The position numbers were made by a program, and so were the translations under genes. From UBA5614 sp034678545 (GTDB lineage: Bacteria > Cloacimonadota > Cloacimonadia > Cloacimonadales > Cloacimonadaceae), in contig JAXDBS010000075.1 of assembly GCA_034678545.1 (NCBI GenBank), positions 1 through 64,000 on the forward strand: a stretch of DNA of 64,000 nt, given 5' to 3'. Below are positions 42,470 to 51,300 of this stretch, one piece after another; the stretch's first letter is position 1, and every line of letters starts with the position of its first letter. The notes beneath the pieces were generated by a model. It did no database searches. It was not told the origin of the DNA and saw nothing but the letters and a program-made list of their open reading frames with translations.

Positions 42470-44023
42470 ATGTCCGAGACGAGAAAGGCGATCGAGGCCC
42501 TGTTGGAAAAAGAGGCGAAGGTCCGCCAAATGGGCGGCGATAAGGCTGTTCAAAAACAGCATGACGGCGGGAAGCTGACCGCTCGGGAACGCATAGACCT
42601 GCTATTCGACCCGGGCACGTTCCGGGAAATTGATATGTTCGTGCACCACCGCTGCGACAACTTCGGCATGGAGAAGATCGACATCCCGTCCGACGGGGTG
42701 GTGACCGGTCACGGTCTGGTGAACAGCCGGCCGCTGTTTGCCTTCGCGCAGGATTTCACCGCCCGCGGCGGCAGCCTGGGCGAGATGCACGCCGCCAAGA
42801 TCTGCAAGGTGATGGACATGGCGCTCAAGGCGGGCGTGCCAGTCGTGGGGATCAACGATTCCGGCGGAGCCCGCATCCAGGAAGGCGTGGACTCTCTCAA
42901 GGGTTACGGAGATATCTTCTTCCGCAATTCCCGCGCCAGCGGCGTGATTCCGCAAATTAGTGCCATCATGGGACCCTGTGCCGGAGGAGCGGTCTATTCG
43001 CCCGCCATGGCTGACTTCGTATTCATGGTCAAGAACACCAGCTTCATGTTCATCACGGGTCCGGACGTGATTAAAGCGGTCACGGGAGAGGAGACCACGC
43101 AGGAGGATCTGGGCGGCGCCATGGCGCACAACACTAAAAGCGGCAACGCGCATTTCGCCTGTGAAAGCGATGCGGACTGCATCGAGCAGATCAAGATTTT
43201 ACTATCCTACCTGCCGGCCAACAACCTGGAGGAGCCGCCCCTGGCCCCGACCGGCGACGCTCCGCACCGGCTCTGCCCGGAGCTTGACACCATCATTCCC
43301 GACGATCCCAAAATGAGTTATGACATGCGCGATGTGATCCACAGCATCGTGGACGACGGGGTGTTCTTCGAGCCGCACCACTATTACGCCCAGAACGTGA
43401 TCGTGGGTTTTGCCAGGTTGAATGGCAGGGTGGTGGGCATTATCGCGGACCAGCCCAACATCCTGGCGGGCTGCCTGGACATCGACGCCTCGGACAAAGC
43501 CACCCGCTTCATCCGCACCTGCGACGCCTTCAACATTCCGCTGCTGACACTGTGCGACGTGCCCGGCTACCTGCCCGGCACGCATCAGGAATGGAACGGC
43601 ATCATCCGCCACGGTGCCAAGCTGCTGTGGTGCTACAGCGAAGCCACGGTGCCCAAGCTGACCGTGGTGACCAGAAAGGATTACGGCGGCAGCTACATCG
43701 CCATGAGCAGCCGGCACCTGGGCGCGGACATGGTGTTTGCCTGGCCCATGGCCGAGATCGCCGTGATGGGAGCCCAGGGCGCAGCCAACATCATCTTCCG
43801 CAAGCAGATCGCCGAGGCGGAGGACAAGGTTGCCAAACGCGCCGAGATGATTAAGATTTATGAAGACGAATTCAACAACCCCTACGTGGCTGCCATGCGT
43901 GGATATATTGACGCGGTGATCCGGCCCTCCGAAACCCGGGCCCGGCTCATCGACGCCCTGGAGATCCTCTGCACCAAGAGTGAAGCGCTCCCGCCCAAGA
44001 AACACGGCAACATTCCGATGTAA
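42470..44023 (+). CDS. mmdA: Methylmalonyl-CoA/propionyl-CoA carboxyltransferase subunit (12S/MmdA type)
   Basis: The 517-aa carboxyltransferase has two crotonase-like halves. The first (about 1-260) contains GKLTARERIDLLFDPGTF, GSLGEMHAAKI and INDSGGARIQEGVDSL. The second (about 270-510) contains YYAQNVIVGFARLNGRVVG, LCDVPGYLPGTHQEWNGIIRHGAKLL and GGSYIAMSSR (parts shown). It moves CO2 between biotin and propionyl-CoA/methylmalonyl-CoA. With the 5S-type gene downstream it would form a pyruvate:methylmalonyl-CoA transcarboxylase. A good ribosome site GGAGACGCA precedes the ATG. A degenerate CCACGAAA-like repeat follows the stop. Confidence 0.94.
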   Translation: MSETRKAIEALLEKEAKVRQMGGDKAVQKQHDGGKLTARERIDLLFDPGTFREIDMFVHHRCDNFGMEKIDIPSDGVVTGHGLVNSRPLFAFAQDFTARGGSLGEMHAAKICKVMDMALKAGVPVVGINDSGGARIQEGVDSLKGYGDIFFRNSRASGVIPQISAIMGPCAGGAVYSPAMADFVFMVKNTSFMFITGPDVIKAVTGEETTQEDLGGAMAHNTKSGNAHFACESDADCIEQIKILLSYLPANNLEEPPLAPTGDAPHRLCPELDTIIPDDPKMSYDMRDVIHSIVDDGVFFEPHHYYAQNVIVGFARLNGRVVGIIADQPNILAGCLDIDASDKATRFIRTCDAFNIPLLTLCDVPGYLPGTHQEWNGIIRHGAKLLWCYSEATVPKLTVVTRKDYGGSYIAMSSRHLGADMVFAWPMAEIAVMGAQGAANIIFRKQIAEAEDKVAKRAEMIKIYEDEFNNPYVAAMRGYIDAVIRPSETRARLIDALEILCTKSEALPPKKHGNIPM

Positions 44024-44052
44024 GGTTAACCACAGAAATTACGATATACGCT
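44024..44052. repeat. Degenerate CCACGAAA-type repeat after mmdA
   Basis: GGTTAACCACAGAAATTACG follows the mmdA stop immediately and looks like an eroded copy of the stop-linked repeat seen at 628, 1177 and 36370. The match is partial, so the assignment is tentative. Confidence 0.3.
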
Positions 44053-44067
44053 GAATAAGAGTTGAAC

Positions 44068-44250
44068 ATGAATGAAAAAAAGAAGCAGGCCGCCATTTCG
44101 GCGGTGGTGTCACTGATTACGGGCGGGACCCAGCCGCCCTATCCGGAAAAGGTCCCGCCGCATTTGCCGACGGAATGGACGATCTATGGCAGGCAGCAGA
44201 CCATGAACTACCGGGACATGTATCAGCGCCGGTTCATTAAAAGAAAGTAA
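44068..44250 (+). CDS. Small hypothetical subunit between transcarboxylase genes
   Basis: This 60-aa soluble protein begins EKKKQAAISAVVSLITGG, followed by a Pro-rich segment (TQPPYPEKVPPHLPTEW), and ends basic (RDMYQRRFIKRK). I do not recognise it as OadG (it lacks a membrane helix) or as a known epsilon subunit. Its position between the 12S-like and 5S-like genes, within 45 and 23 bases of them, suggests an accessory or assembly peptide of the complex, as small epsilon or delta subunits are in other biotin-dependent carboxylases or decarboxylases. The ATG at 44068 has an AAGAG site. Confidence 0.7.
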   Translation: MNEKKKQAAISAVVSLITGGTQPPYPEKVPPHLPTEWTIYGRQQTMNYRDMYQRRFIKRK

Positions 44251-44273
44251 AAGATAGAATAAGGAGACAGCGC

Positions 44274-46268
44274 ATGGACAAACATGGCGTGCTCGAAATG
44301 ACCGAAATGCAGTATGGGCCTGAGCGTCCCAAAGCAGCCAATCCGATCCTGATCCAGGACCTGACCTTCCGGGACGGCCACCAAAGCCTGTTCGCCACCC
44401 GGGGCAGGACGGAGGACATGCTGGTCGTGGCGGAAGACATCGACAAGGTGGGATTTTATTCCATGGAGATGTGGGGCGGGGCGACCTTTGACACGATGCA
44501 GAGGTACCTGAACGAGGATCCGTGGGAACGTATCCGCACCCTCAAAAAGCACATTAAGAAAACCCCCTTTTCCATGCTGCTGCGCGGGCAGAACCTGGTT
44601 GGCTACCGCAACTACGCGGATGACGTGGTGGAAGCCTTTGTGCAAAGGGCTTGCGACAACGGCATAGACATCTTCCGCGTGTTCGACGCCCTCAACGATT
44701 TCCGCAACTTCGAAACGGCGGTCAGGATTATTCAAAAGAACGGGAGGAAGCTGGAAGGGGCCATCTGCTATTCGCTGACCGAACAGAGGATGGGCGGCGA
44801 GACTTATAACATTGAATATTACGTGCAAAAGGCGCAACAGCTGGAAAAAATAGGGGCGGACACCATCTGCATCAAGGACATGGCGGGCCTGGTGGCCCCC
44901 TATGACGCCTACAACCTGGTGCGGGCGCTGAAGGAAAGCGTGAAAGTCCCTATCCATCTGCACACGCATTTCACCGCGGGGCTGGGCGACCTGGCGCTGT
45001 TCAAGGCGATCGAGGCGGGGGTGGATATCATCGACACCTGCATCGGCCCCTACGCCTACCGGACCTCGCATCCGGCGGTGGAGCCTCTGGTCATTGCGCT
45101 GCTGGGCACCAACCGCGACACTGGCTTTGACATCAGGCTGCTCAACAGGATCGGCAAGGAACTGGAAAAGGTGATTCCCAAATATCTGCAGTACGCGGAC
45201 AACACCAAGTATTCCATCATAGATACCGACGTCATCATTCACCAGACGCCGGGCGGCATGCTCTCCAACCTGGTCAACCAGCTCAAGGACATGGATGAAC
45301 TGGACAAGCTGGACAAGGTCTTTGAAGAGATCCCCAAAGTCAGGAAAGAACTCGGCATGATCCCCTTGGTCACGCCCACCAGCCAGATCGTGGGCATCCA
45401 GGCTGTCAATAATGCCCTGTTCGACAAAACGGATGGTGAATACTCCCGCATCACGGAGCAGGTAAAAGACCTGTGCTTTGGCCTGTACGGCAAGACCACC
45501 CTGCCCATCGACCCGAAGGTGCAGAAAAAAGCGCTGAAAGGCTACCCGCGGGGCGAAAAGCCGATCACGGTGCGGCCCGGGGATGTGATCGAACCGGCTT
45601 TGGGTAAAGCCAAAGAAATGGCCAAAGGCCTGGCTAAAGACTTGGACGATGAGCTGATCGTCGCCTTGTATGACGTGACCGCGCTGCGTTTCCTGAAATG
45701 GAAATACGGCGTCATCCCGGTTCCGGACGAGGCCAAACCGGTTACCATCGAACAGTTGCAGAAAGAGCAGGAGATCCTCAGAAAAGTGAAATCAGGAGAG
45801 TTTGTAGTGACGCCCAGGAAAGAAAATCCCCCCAAGCCCGAAGGAATCAGGCAGTTCGACGTCTATGTGGACGGCGAGTATTTTCTGGTGGAGGTCAGCG
45901 AGAAAGGCGGAACGCCGCACGTGGTTGCCAACAGACCCGCGCCTCCCACGCCTGTCCCGCAAGCCAAAGCCTCTCCCGCAGCTCCCCAACCGGCTCCTGC
46001 GGCAGCCAATCCGGCTCCTCCGGCGGCTGATCCTGTTCAGAACGCGGCGGAGGGCACAAACATCGCCGCGCCCATGCCAGGCATGCTGGTGAAATATGAG
46101 AAAAGCGTGGGGGACGCGGTCGAAGTGGGGGAAACTATCCTGGTGCTGGAAGCGATGAAAATGTACAACAACATCCCCAGCCCTGTCAAAGGTGTGATTG
46201 CCGCGACGCCGCTCAGCGCCGGAGATTCGGTCAGCAAGGGGCAGGTGCTGGCGACAATCAAAAGCTGA
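44274..46268 (+). CDS. Pyruvate carboxyltransferase (5S) fused to biotin carrier (1.3S) domain
   Basis: The 664-aa protein has an N-terminal TIM barrel for pyruvate/oxaloacetate (about 20-300) with RDGHQSLFATRGR and the metal region LHTHFTAGLG. A conserved carboxylase/PYC_OADA helical domain follows (about 310-520), then an Ala/Pro-rich linker (about 555-600). The C-terminal biotinyl domain has the site EAMKM with Lys629. This is the OadA/PycB architecture. No membrane decarboxylase beta or OadG is nearby, so with MmdA it more likely acts as transcarboxylase (methylmalonyl-CoA + pyruvate to propionyl-CoA + oxaloacetate) than as a sodium-pumping decarboxylase. The ribosome site AAGGAGACAG is strong. 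Confidence 0.92.
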   Translation: MDKHGVLEMTEMQYGPERPKAANPILIQDLTFRDGHQSLFATRGRTEDMLVVAEDIDKVGFYSMEMWGGATFDTMQRYLNEDPWERIRTLKKHIKKTPFSMLLRGQNLVGYRNYADDVVEAFVQRACDNGIDIFRVFDALNDFRNFETAVRIIQKNGRKLEGAICYSLTEQRMGGETYNIEYYVQKAQQLEKIGADTICIKDMAGLVAPYDAYNLVRALKESVKVPIHLHTHFTAGLGDLALFKAIEAGVDIIDTCIGPYAYRTSHPAVEPLVIALLGTNRDTGFDIRLLNRIGKELEKVIPKYLQYADNTKYSIIDTDVIIHQTPGGMLSNLVNQLKDMDELDKLDKVFEEIPKVRKELGMIPLVTPTSQIVGIQAVNNALFDKTDGEYSRITEQVKDLCFGLYGKTTLPIDPKVQKKALKGYPRGEKPITVRPGDVIEPALGKAKEMAKGLAKDLDDELIVALYDVTALRFLKWKYGVIPVPDEAKPVTIEQLQKEQEILRKVKSGEFVVTPRKENPPKPEGIRQFDVYVDGEYFLVEVSEKGGTPHVVANRPAPPTPVPQAKASPAAPQPAPAAANPAPPAADPVQNAAEGTNIAAPMPGMLVKYEKSVGDAVEVGETILVLEAMKMYNNIPSPVKGVIAATPLSAGDSVSKGQVLATIKS

Positions 46269-46612
46269 AACGGAGTCACCGCAAAAAAATAATTCTTGAC
46301 AATAATTCCGAGAGCGATAAGTATATAGGCAAAATGCGGTGCCCATAGTTTCGTACGGCAAGGGGCACGCATTGGTGAAGAGAGGAAAAAAGGAGAGTTG
46401 ATAAGGATAAGCTGATGATTTACAATCTTCAGTCTCAGTTGGAAAAGCAATGTCGGTACTGTGACCGGCGTGTTTTGAATCTCTGCGCCGGCGGGCTAAG
46501 CTTAAAATGCAAAGCGGTGCCCACAGCAGTTAACTTCAAAGTAAACACGGACCACTCGCCCCAGATAGGAGTGTGGGCCACAATAATCCGATGAAGAACA
46601 AAGGGGGAACTA
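46269..46612. other. Gene-free interval upstream of the lipoprotein at 46613
   Basis: About 340 bases without a convincing gene. It contains TTGACA at 46296 with a TATA-rich block 20 bases later (46322), a possible promoter. Two copies of GCGGTGCCCAYAG (46336 and 46514) and a GC-rich inverted repeat (CCGGCG/CGCCGG near 46466) are also present. It ends in a strong AGGGGGAAC site before the ATG. A long 5' leader on the lipoprotein mRNA is possible, but no known riboswitch was recognised. Confidence 0.45.
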
Positions 46613-47617
46613 ATGAAAACATTAGTCAAACTGTCCTTGCTATTGATTGTCCTGGCCGTGTTCATCGCAGGCTGCGACAAAAATGAGAACCTCACAGCCC
46701 CGAAGGGGATGGGCCTTACGCGCACGGATGAAGTCATGCCGTATACGACCAGGACGGAAACGCAATATCCGATCTGGGCCGGGCAGGACATCCCAGCCGG
46801 CCACGTGAGTATCTTTAACGATCAGGATTACATCTACCTGACCTATCACATCAATGCGGACTGGATGATGACTGAGTCACACGTCCATGTGGCCGCCACC
46901 CTGGACGGCATCCCGCACACCAAGAAGGGGATTCCCATCCCGGGGCAGTTCGATTATTCGGAAGAGCACATGCCGCCGGTCAACGAATATACCTACTATA
47001 TCCCGCTGGATGATTACGACTTCGTATGCGAACAGACCGTCATCATCGCCGCCCACTGCGCGCTGGTCAGCGCCGACTACCCCGAAGAGGGATATGAAAG
47101 CGAAACCGGCTGGGGCGGAGACACCAGCGGACCCGGACCGCGCTGGTGGTATTACATGCAGTATACCATCACCTGCGACACACCTCCCGGAGGCGATGAC
47201 TTCCAGTTTGAGACTGCCATGATGAGAATGTATGACAACCCTTACGATTTCACCTACAACTGGGGAACCCATCCCTGGTTCTCCTATGTCCGGACCACTC
47301 CTGCCGCCACACCCCAGACCTATTACTTCTATGCCGGGCAGCACTATAAGTGCGGCGAGGTGCAGATCTGGAAAGAAGGTGATTTCCTCAAGGTCCAGTT
47401 CACCATGATGAACAACTGGCAGATCATGTCCAGCGCGCTGGATGTCGGCCTGACCGGATATTCCGGCCCGCCCGCCTTCGGCCTTTTCGATCACAGCGCC
47501 ACCCATGATCCGCTGGTTACATCATCATACACCTATTCCGTGCCCTGGAACATGGACTGGAACGACATGGAACTCTGCGTCGCCCTGCATGGCGATGTCA
47601 GGCTTCCCCTGCCCTAA
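46613..47617 (+). CDS. Lipoprotein with a duplicated beta domain
   Basis: The 334-aa protein has a lipoprotein signal ending VFIAGC (Cys21). Two repeats follow, about residues 55-160 and 235-330. Each has a Tyr-Ala-Gly-Gln start (IWAGQDIPAGHVSIFND and FYAGQHYKCGEVQIWKEG), a Trp-containing middle (INADWMMTESHVHV and MNNWQIMSSALDV), a Gly-X-Phe/FDH loop, then TYYIPLDDYDF/SYTYSVPWNMDW. The C-terminal repeat lacks the Cys pair of the first (CEQTVIIAAHC). Surface or outer-membrane location is likely; the function is not known. A terminator follows the gene. Confidence 0.75.
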   Translation: MKTLVKLSLLLIVLAVFIAGCDKNENLTAPKGMGLTRTDEVMPYTTRTETQYPIWAGQDIPAGHVSIFNDQDYIYLTYHINADWMMTESHVHVAATLDGIPHTKKGIPIPGQFDYSEEHMPPVNEYTYYIPLDDYDFVCEQTVIIAAHCALVSADYPEEGYESETGWGGDTSGPGPRWWYYMQYTITCDTPPGGDDFQFETAMMRMYDNPYDFTYNWGTHPWFSYVRTTPAATPQTYYFYAGQHYKCGEVQIWKEGDFLKVQFTMMNNWQIMSSALDVGLTGYSGPPAFGLFDHSATHDPLVTSSYTYSVPWNMDWNDMELCVALHGDVRLPLP

Positions 47618-47645
47618 AACAAACACTTCTTAAACAAACACGTAG

Positions 47646-47675
47646 CCGCCCTGCACCAGCAGGGCGGTTTTTTTT
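47646..47675 (+). terminator. Rho-independent terminator after the lipoprotein gene
   Basis: CCGCCCTGC pairs with GCAGGGCGG around ACCA and is followed by eight T. It ends the transcript of the lipoprotein at 46613-47617. Confidence 0.9.
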
Positions 47676-48399
47676 GCGCTGCCGACCGGCTGCAGACCTT
47701 AGCGTCAAGCACCTTTCCGCTGCAAACCACGGATCTATCACCGGTGTTCGTATATGTCAATTTTGCAGCCAGATGCGCGTCATCCCCAGCCCGCCTCCCT
47801 GCTTGCACTACGGACCCATTACGGACCCAATACGGACTTTATCCGTATTGGGTCCGTAATGCCGGCAGGGGCGGAGCAGGAGATTGCAGCCGAAAACACA
47901 AGAGGAGTGAAAGCGCAGCCGGTGTCCGGATGCGGGTTCCGGCTGACCGGATGCATCAGTTCAGTTCTGCTTATGGCGATTACCTGCCCAAAAACAAAGA
48001 GTGAATAGAAATTCAATCATCGCTGACAAATCGTTATAATAGCATATAAATCAAGAATAGTTAGAATCTATGGGTAAAAAAAGTGGAAATAAATGTTGAC
48101 ACATTTATCGTAGTTTACAAAGTTGCTTTAGTCATTAAGGGGGAACAGATAAGAATGACTACCAGCTATCGCTTAATTTGTTTAACTGCATTTTCTGCTG
48201 AATACTCATTGTATCAATATAAATTGGTCAAATCTGTTAGCGAAAAAAAGGATTCAAAATCAAGCCTGCAGCCGGAGTGTGCCTAAATGCGGCTGCACCG
48301 TTCAAACCCGGCAGGGAGAGATTCAAAACCAAACCAGACAATGACCACCACTGATTATTGTTAGTCTTTTCACTTTGCGATTTTTTCTGGGAGGAAAAA
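47676..48399. other. Gene-free interval before the giant beta-helix gene
   Basis: About 720 bases. They hold the iteron hairpin (47809-47861), an AAATGT/ACATTT palindrome around TTGAC near 48090 that may be a promoter box or operator, and a hairpin TGCAGCCG/CGGCTGCA near 48268-48298. Short reading frames exist (for example 47744-48004), but none has codon use or ribosome sites that convince me. A strong GGGAGGAAAAA site immediately precedes the gene at 48400. Confidence 0.5.
47809..47861. repeat. 11-bp tandem iterons forming a perfect long hairpin
   Basis: Three direct units of TACGGACCCAW begin at 47809, 47820 and 47831 (the third is TACGGACTTTA). Inverted units follow, so that 47817-47836 and 47842-47861 are exact reverse complements (20 bp) around a 5-nt CTTTA loop. 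No T tract follows, so it is not an ordinary terminator. The unit length of one helical turn and the mixed direct and inverted arrangement suggest a protein-binding or recombination element. Origin is unknown. Confidence 0.85.
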
Positions 48400-51300
48400 A
48401 TGAACAAAAAGCTGCTCTTGCTATTATTGACGACTGTTGTGCTAAGTTTGATGACTTCATTTGAAGCACGTATCATGAGGCCAGTTCATCAACAGGAATC
48501 AGACAGTCAGTTCATCAGGGATTATGGCACGCCAGCCATGGATAACCCTGACTATTATTATGCCGCGATCAAATCTGCCCCCGACGGGGTGTATTACCGT
48601 CAGGCAGGATTCAATCCTGACAGGACCAGAATCGTAGCCCAGAAGTCATTCAACGACGGTACTGCCAGGACCGAGATAGTCTTGATGGACCCTGACGGCT
48701 CGGATGAAATCATCATCTCGGCAGGAGATTCAGGAACCGGAGATATTTATGGATACATGAATCCGTTCTGGAGCGATGACGGAACTGTGGTTGGATTTGC
48801 GCAAGTCCCGAATGCCGGACCCAACAAGATAGTTAAATACGAGCTAGCATCAGGAATCAGGAGTTATATATACCAACCAACCGCACCTTTAGATGCCTGC
48901 AATCCTGATTTTGTCGGTAACAGCACATCTACAATAGTATTTTGGGATTGGATTACAGCAGATGGAGCCGCAGACCTGTTCATCTGGGACGGCTCCACCC
49001 TGACCAATATCACAAACAGCAGTTTGTATTCAGACTATGAACCGGTCTCCAACAATGACGGATCAATCATCCTTTATTGGTCCGGCGAAACCACAACTGA
49101 ACCCGTCAATACGACTCACACCTTGACATATACGGGCGGCAGCTGGGTCAAAGATGTCGGATTTACGCCGATTGCGGATTCTTACTGGTCCTTCTGGTCC
49201 GGCAAGAGCAATAATAACATCGGCGTTGTCGTGATGTCCACAAAGGATGTTCATGTTTATGACAATACCGGCTCCTTCCTGTTTGATGTGACTGGACCAG
49301 GTTACTCCGGCGGGACGGGACAGTGGAATTTCATCGGTTTCTGTTACGAAGGAAACAACGGTGAAATCCTGATAACCTCCAATGCCGGCAGAACCACGGC
49401 AGGCAGAGACATAATCATTGCAAATCCGCGTGCAATGCTCTTTGCAGATGCAGTTTCCGGAAGCAATTCAAATCCCGGAACAGCCGATGCTCCTTTTGTG
49501 ACCATATCGAAAGCTGTAACAGAAGCTGTATCCGGAGGGACGGTAAACGTTGCCGCCGGCACCTACACGGAAGACGTGCTGATAAGCAAACCTCTAACCT
49601 TAAAAGGCGCTAATGCTGACGTTGACTTCGGAGCCCGGGTAAGAGGGCCCGAGAGCCTGATCCAGCCTCTGGCCAGCGGCGGCCCGGCCATCAGCCTGGG
49701 CACAGGGGTCGGACCGGATAATGTGACCATCAACGGGTTTGAGATCACCGGCACATCGTCCAACAACGCCATTTACTGCGGCGGCACCGGTCCAAACTAC
49801 CTGACCATCAAGTACAACTACATCCACCATATCGGTACGGCGCGCGGTTCCGGGAACGTATACGCGATAAACTACAGGTGCGCTGCCCTGAACCAGACTG
49901 ACATCAATATCTCGCATAACTATTTCGATTACATTCTGAATGCCACCAGTGCCGCGCTCGGCAGCTCTGCCGCCATCTGGATGGGGCAAAGCACGGCAAC
50001 CGGCACATTCAGCAATGTCCTGATCGAATACAACACCATCAAGCATGTTGAGTCATACAATGGGACGCTGTTCGGCACGGACGGCATCAACGCCAGCGGT
50101 ATCAATATTGGTTGCGGGTGGAAATCCACGGGATACCTGGACAGCCCGATCATCAGATACAACACAATCTCAGACCTGACCGGAGGCGCTGTTTACGGCA
50201 TCGCTCTACAGGGTAACACACCCGGCGCCCAGATCCTCAATAACACGATCAGCAACCTGACGCCTCTCAGTATCACACAGAATGCTGCCGGCTTGTGCGT
50301 ATTCAAGAATGTCGGGTATGCAACCAACAACGGAACGGGTATACTTGCCCATAATAACTCCCTTACCAATATGTATTATGGGATATACAATGCCACTACG
50401 AACGTAGTTGACGGCACCAGCAACTGGTGGGGGCATGCATCCGGTCCGCTGGACGATGATTCTGTGAATCCCGATCCCGAAGCAGATAATCCTGATGGAT
50501 TGGGAGTTTCAACTACAGGATACGTAACATATGATCCCTGGTGGGCCAATGCAGGGATGACGGTACCTGGTTCAAACAGCTACGTTGCCAATGGCCAGTA
50601 CAGTTTCACGGTCCATGCACCCAATTCAGAGGATGGCGCCCAAGCCAAGATCTGGGGATTTTACACTAATACCAGCAATGCCTGGGTTAGCGCAACTTAT
50701 GGAACAGGAACCTTCACGGGCGGTTATGCCACTGTGACTTATACCGTCCCGGCCAATTTCAGCCGTGATTTGTACTGGGAAGTGCTTGCCTATCAGACCA
50801 ATGACCAGACCAGGTCAATTCTCTGGAACACAGCCGGACCTTGGGGCCAGTTTGATACTTATGTGCTGGATGGCCAAACGATCGATATTGAGACTTACAG
50901 GTTCGATGACTTCACATACAGCACAACATCGGCAAGCTTCAAAATGGTGGGAGCCGGCGATGTAATACCGTCTGGGGTAGACTATGCCACAGTGGAAGTC
51001 ATGTCACCCTGGACAGGCAACATTAATGATTATAATAATTCGGTGTATAACTCTCCTCTATACAGGAAAATCGGTTTATACCCAAGTTATGCGATAGACC
51101 GAGGTTATACGGTTGAGGTTATCGCATCAAATCCATCCTCACCTCAGTTCCAACAGATTAAACTATCAAAACCCAGCATCGGGTACGAAGTGATACTGTT
51201 CGGATTTTATCTGACCACTCCCAGTGACCCGCTAGGTTATATGTGGTGGACCACTTTCCCAGTAGATCCGGTATCCGAAATGACCATGACCTATAATTCA

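Noticed and set aside
44223..45242. 339-codon open frame on the minus strand
   Set aside because: Antisense of the 5S-like carboxyltransferase gene, with no ribosome site and no recognised motif.
47744..48008. Short overlapping frames of 84-86 codons before the giant gene
   Set aside because: They run through the iteron hairpin, have no ribosome sites, and read as low-information sequence in two frames at once.
48083..48286. 67-codon frame with a possible AGGGGGAAC site before an internal ATG
   Set aside because: Site spacing is long, the product is unrecognised, and the frame crosses a hairpin in the leader of the giant gene.
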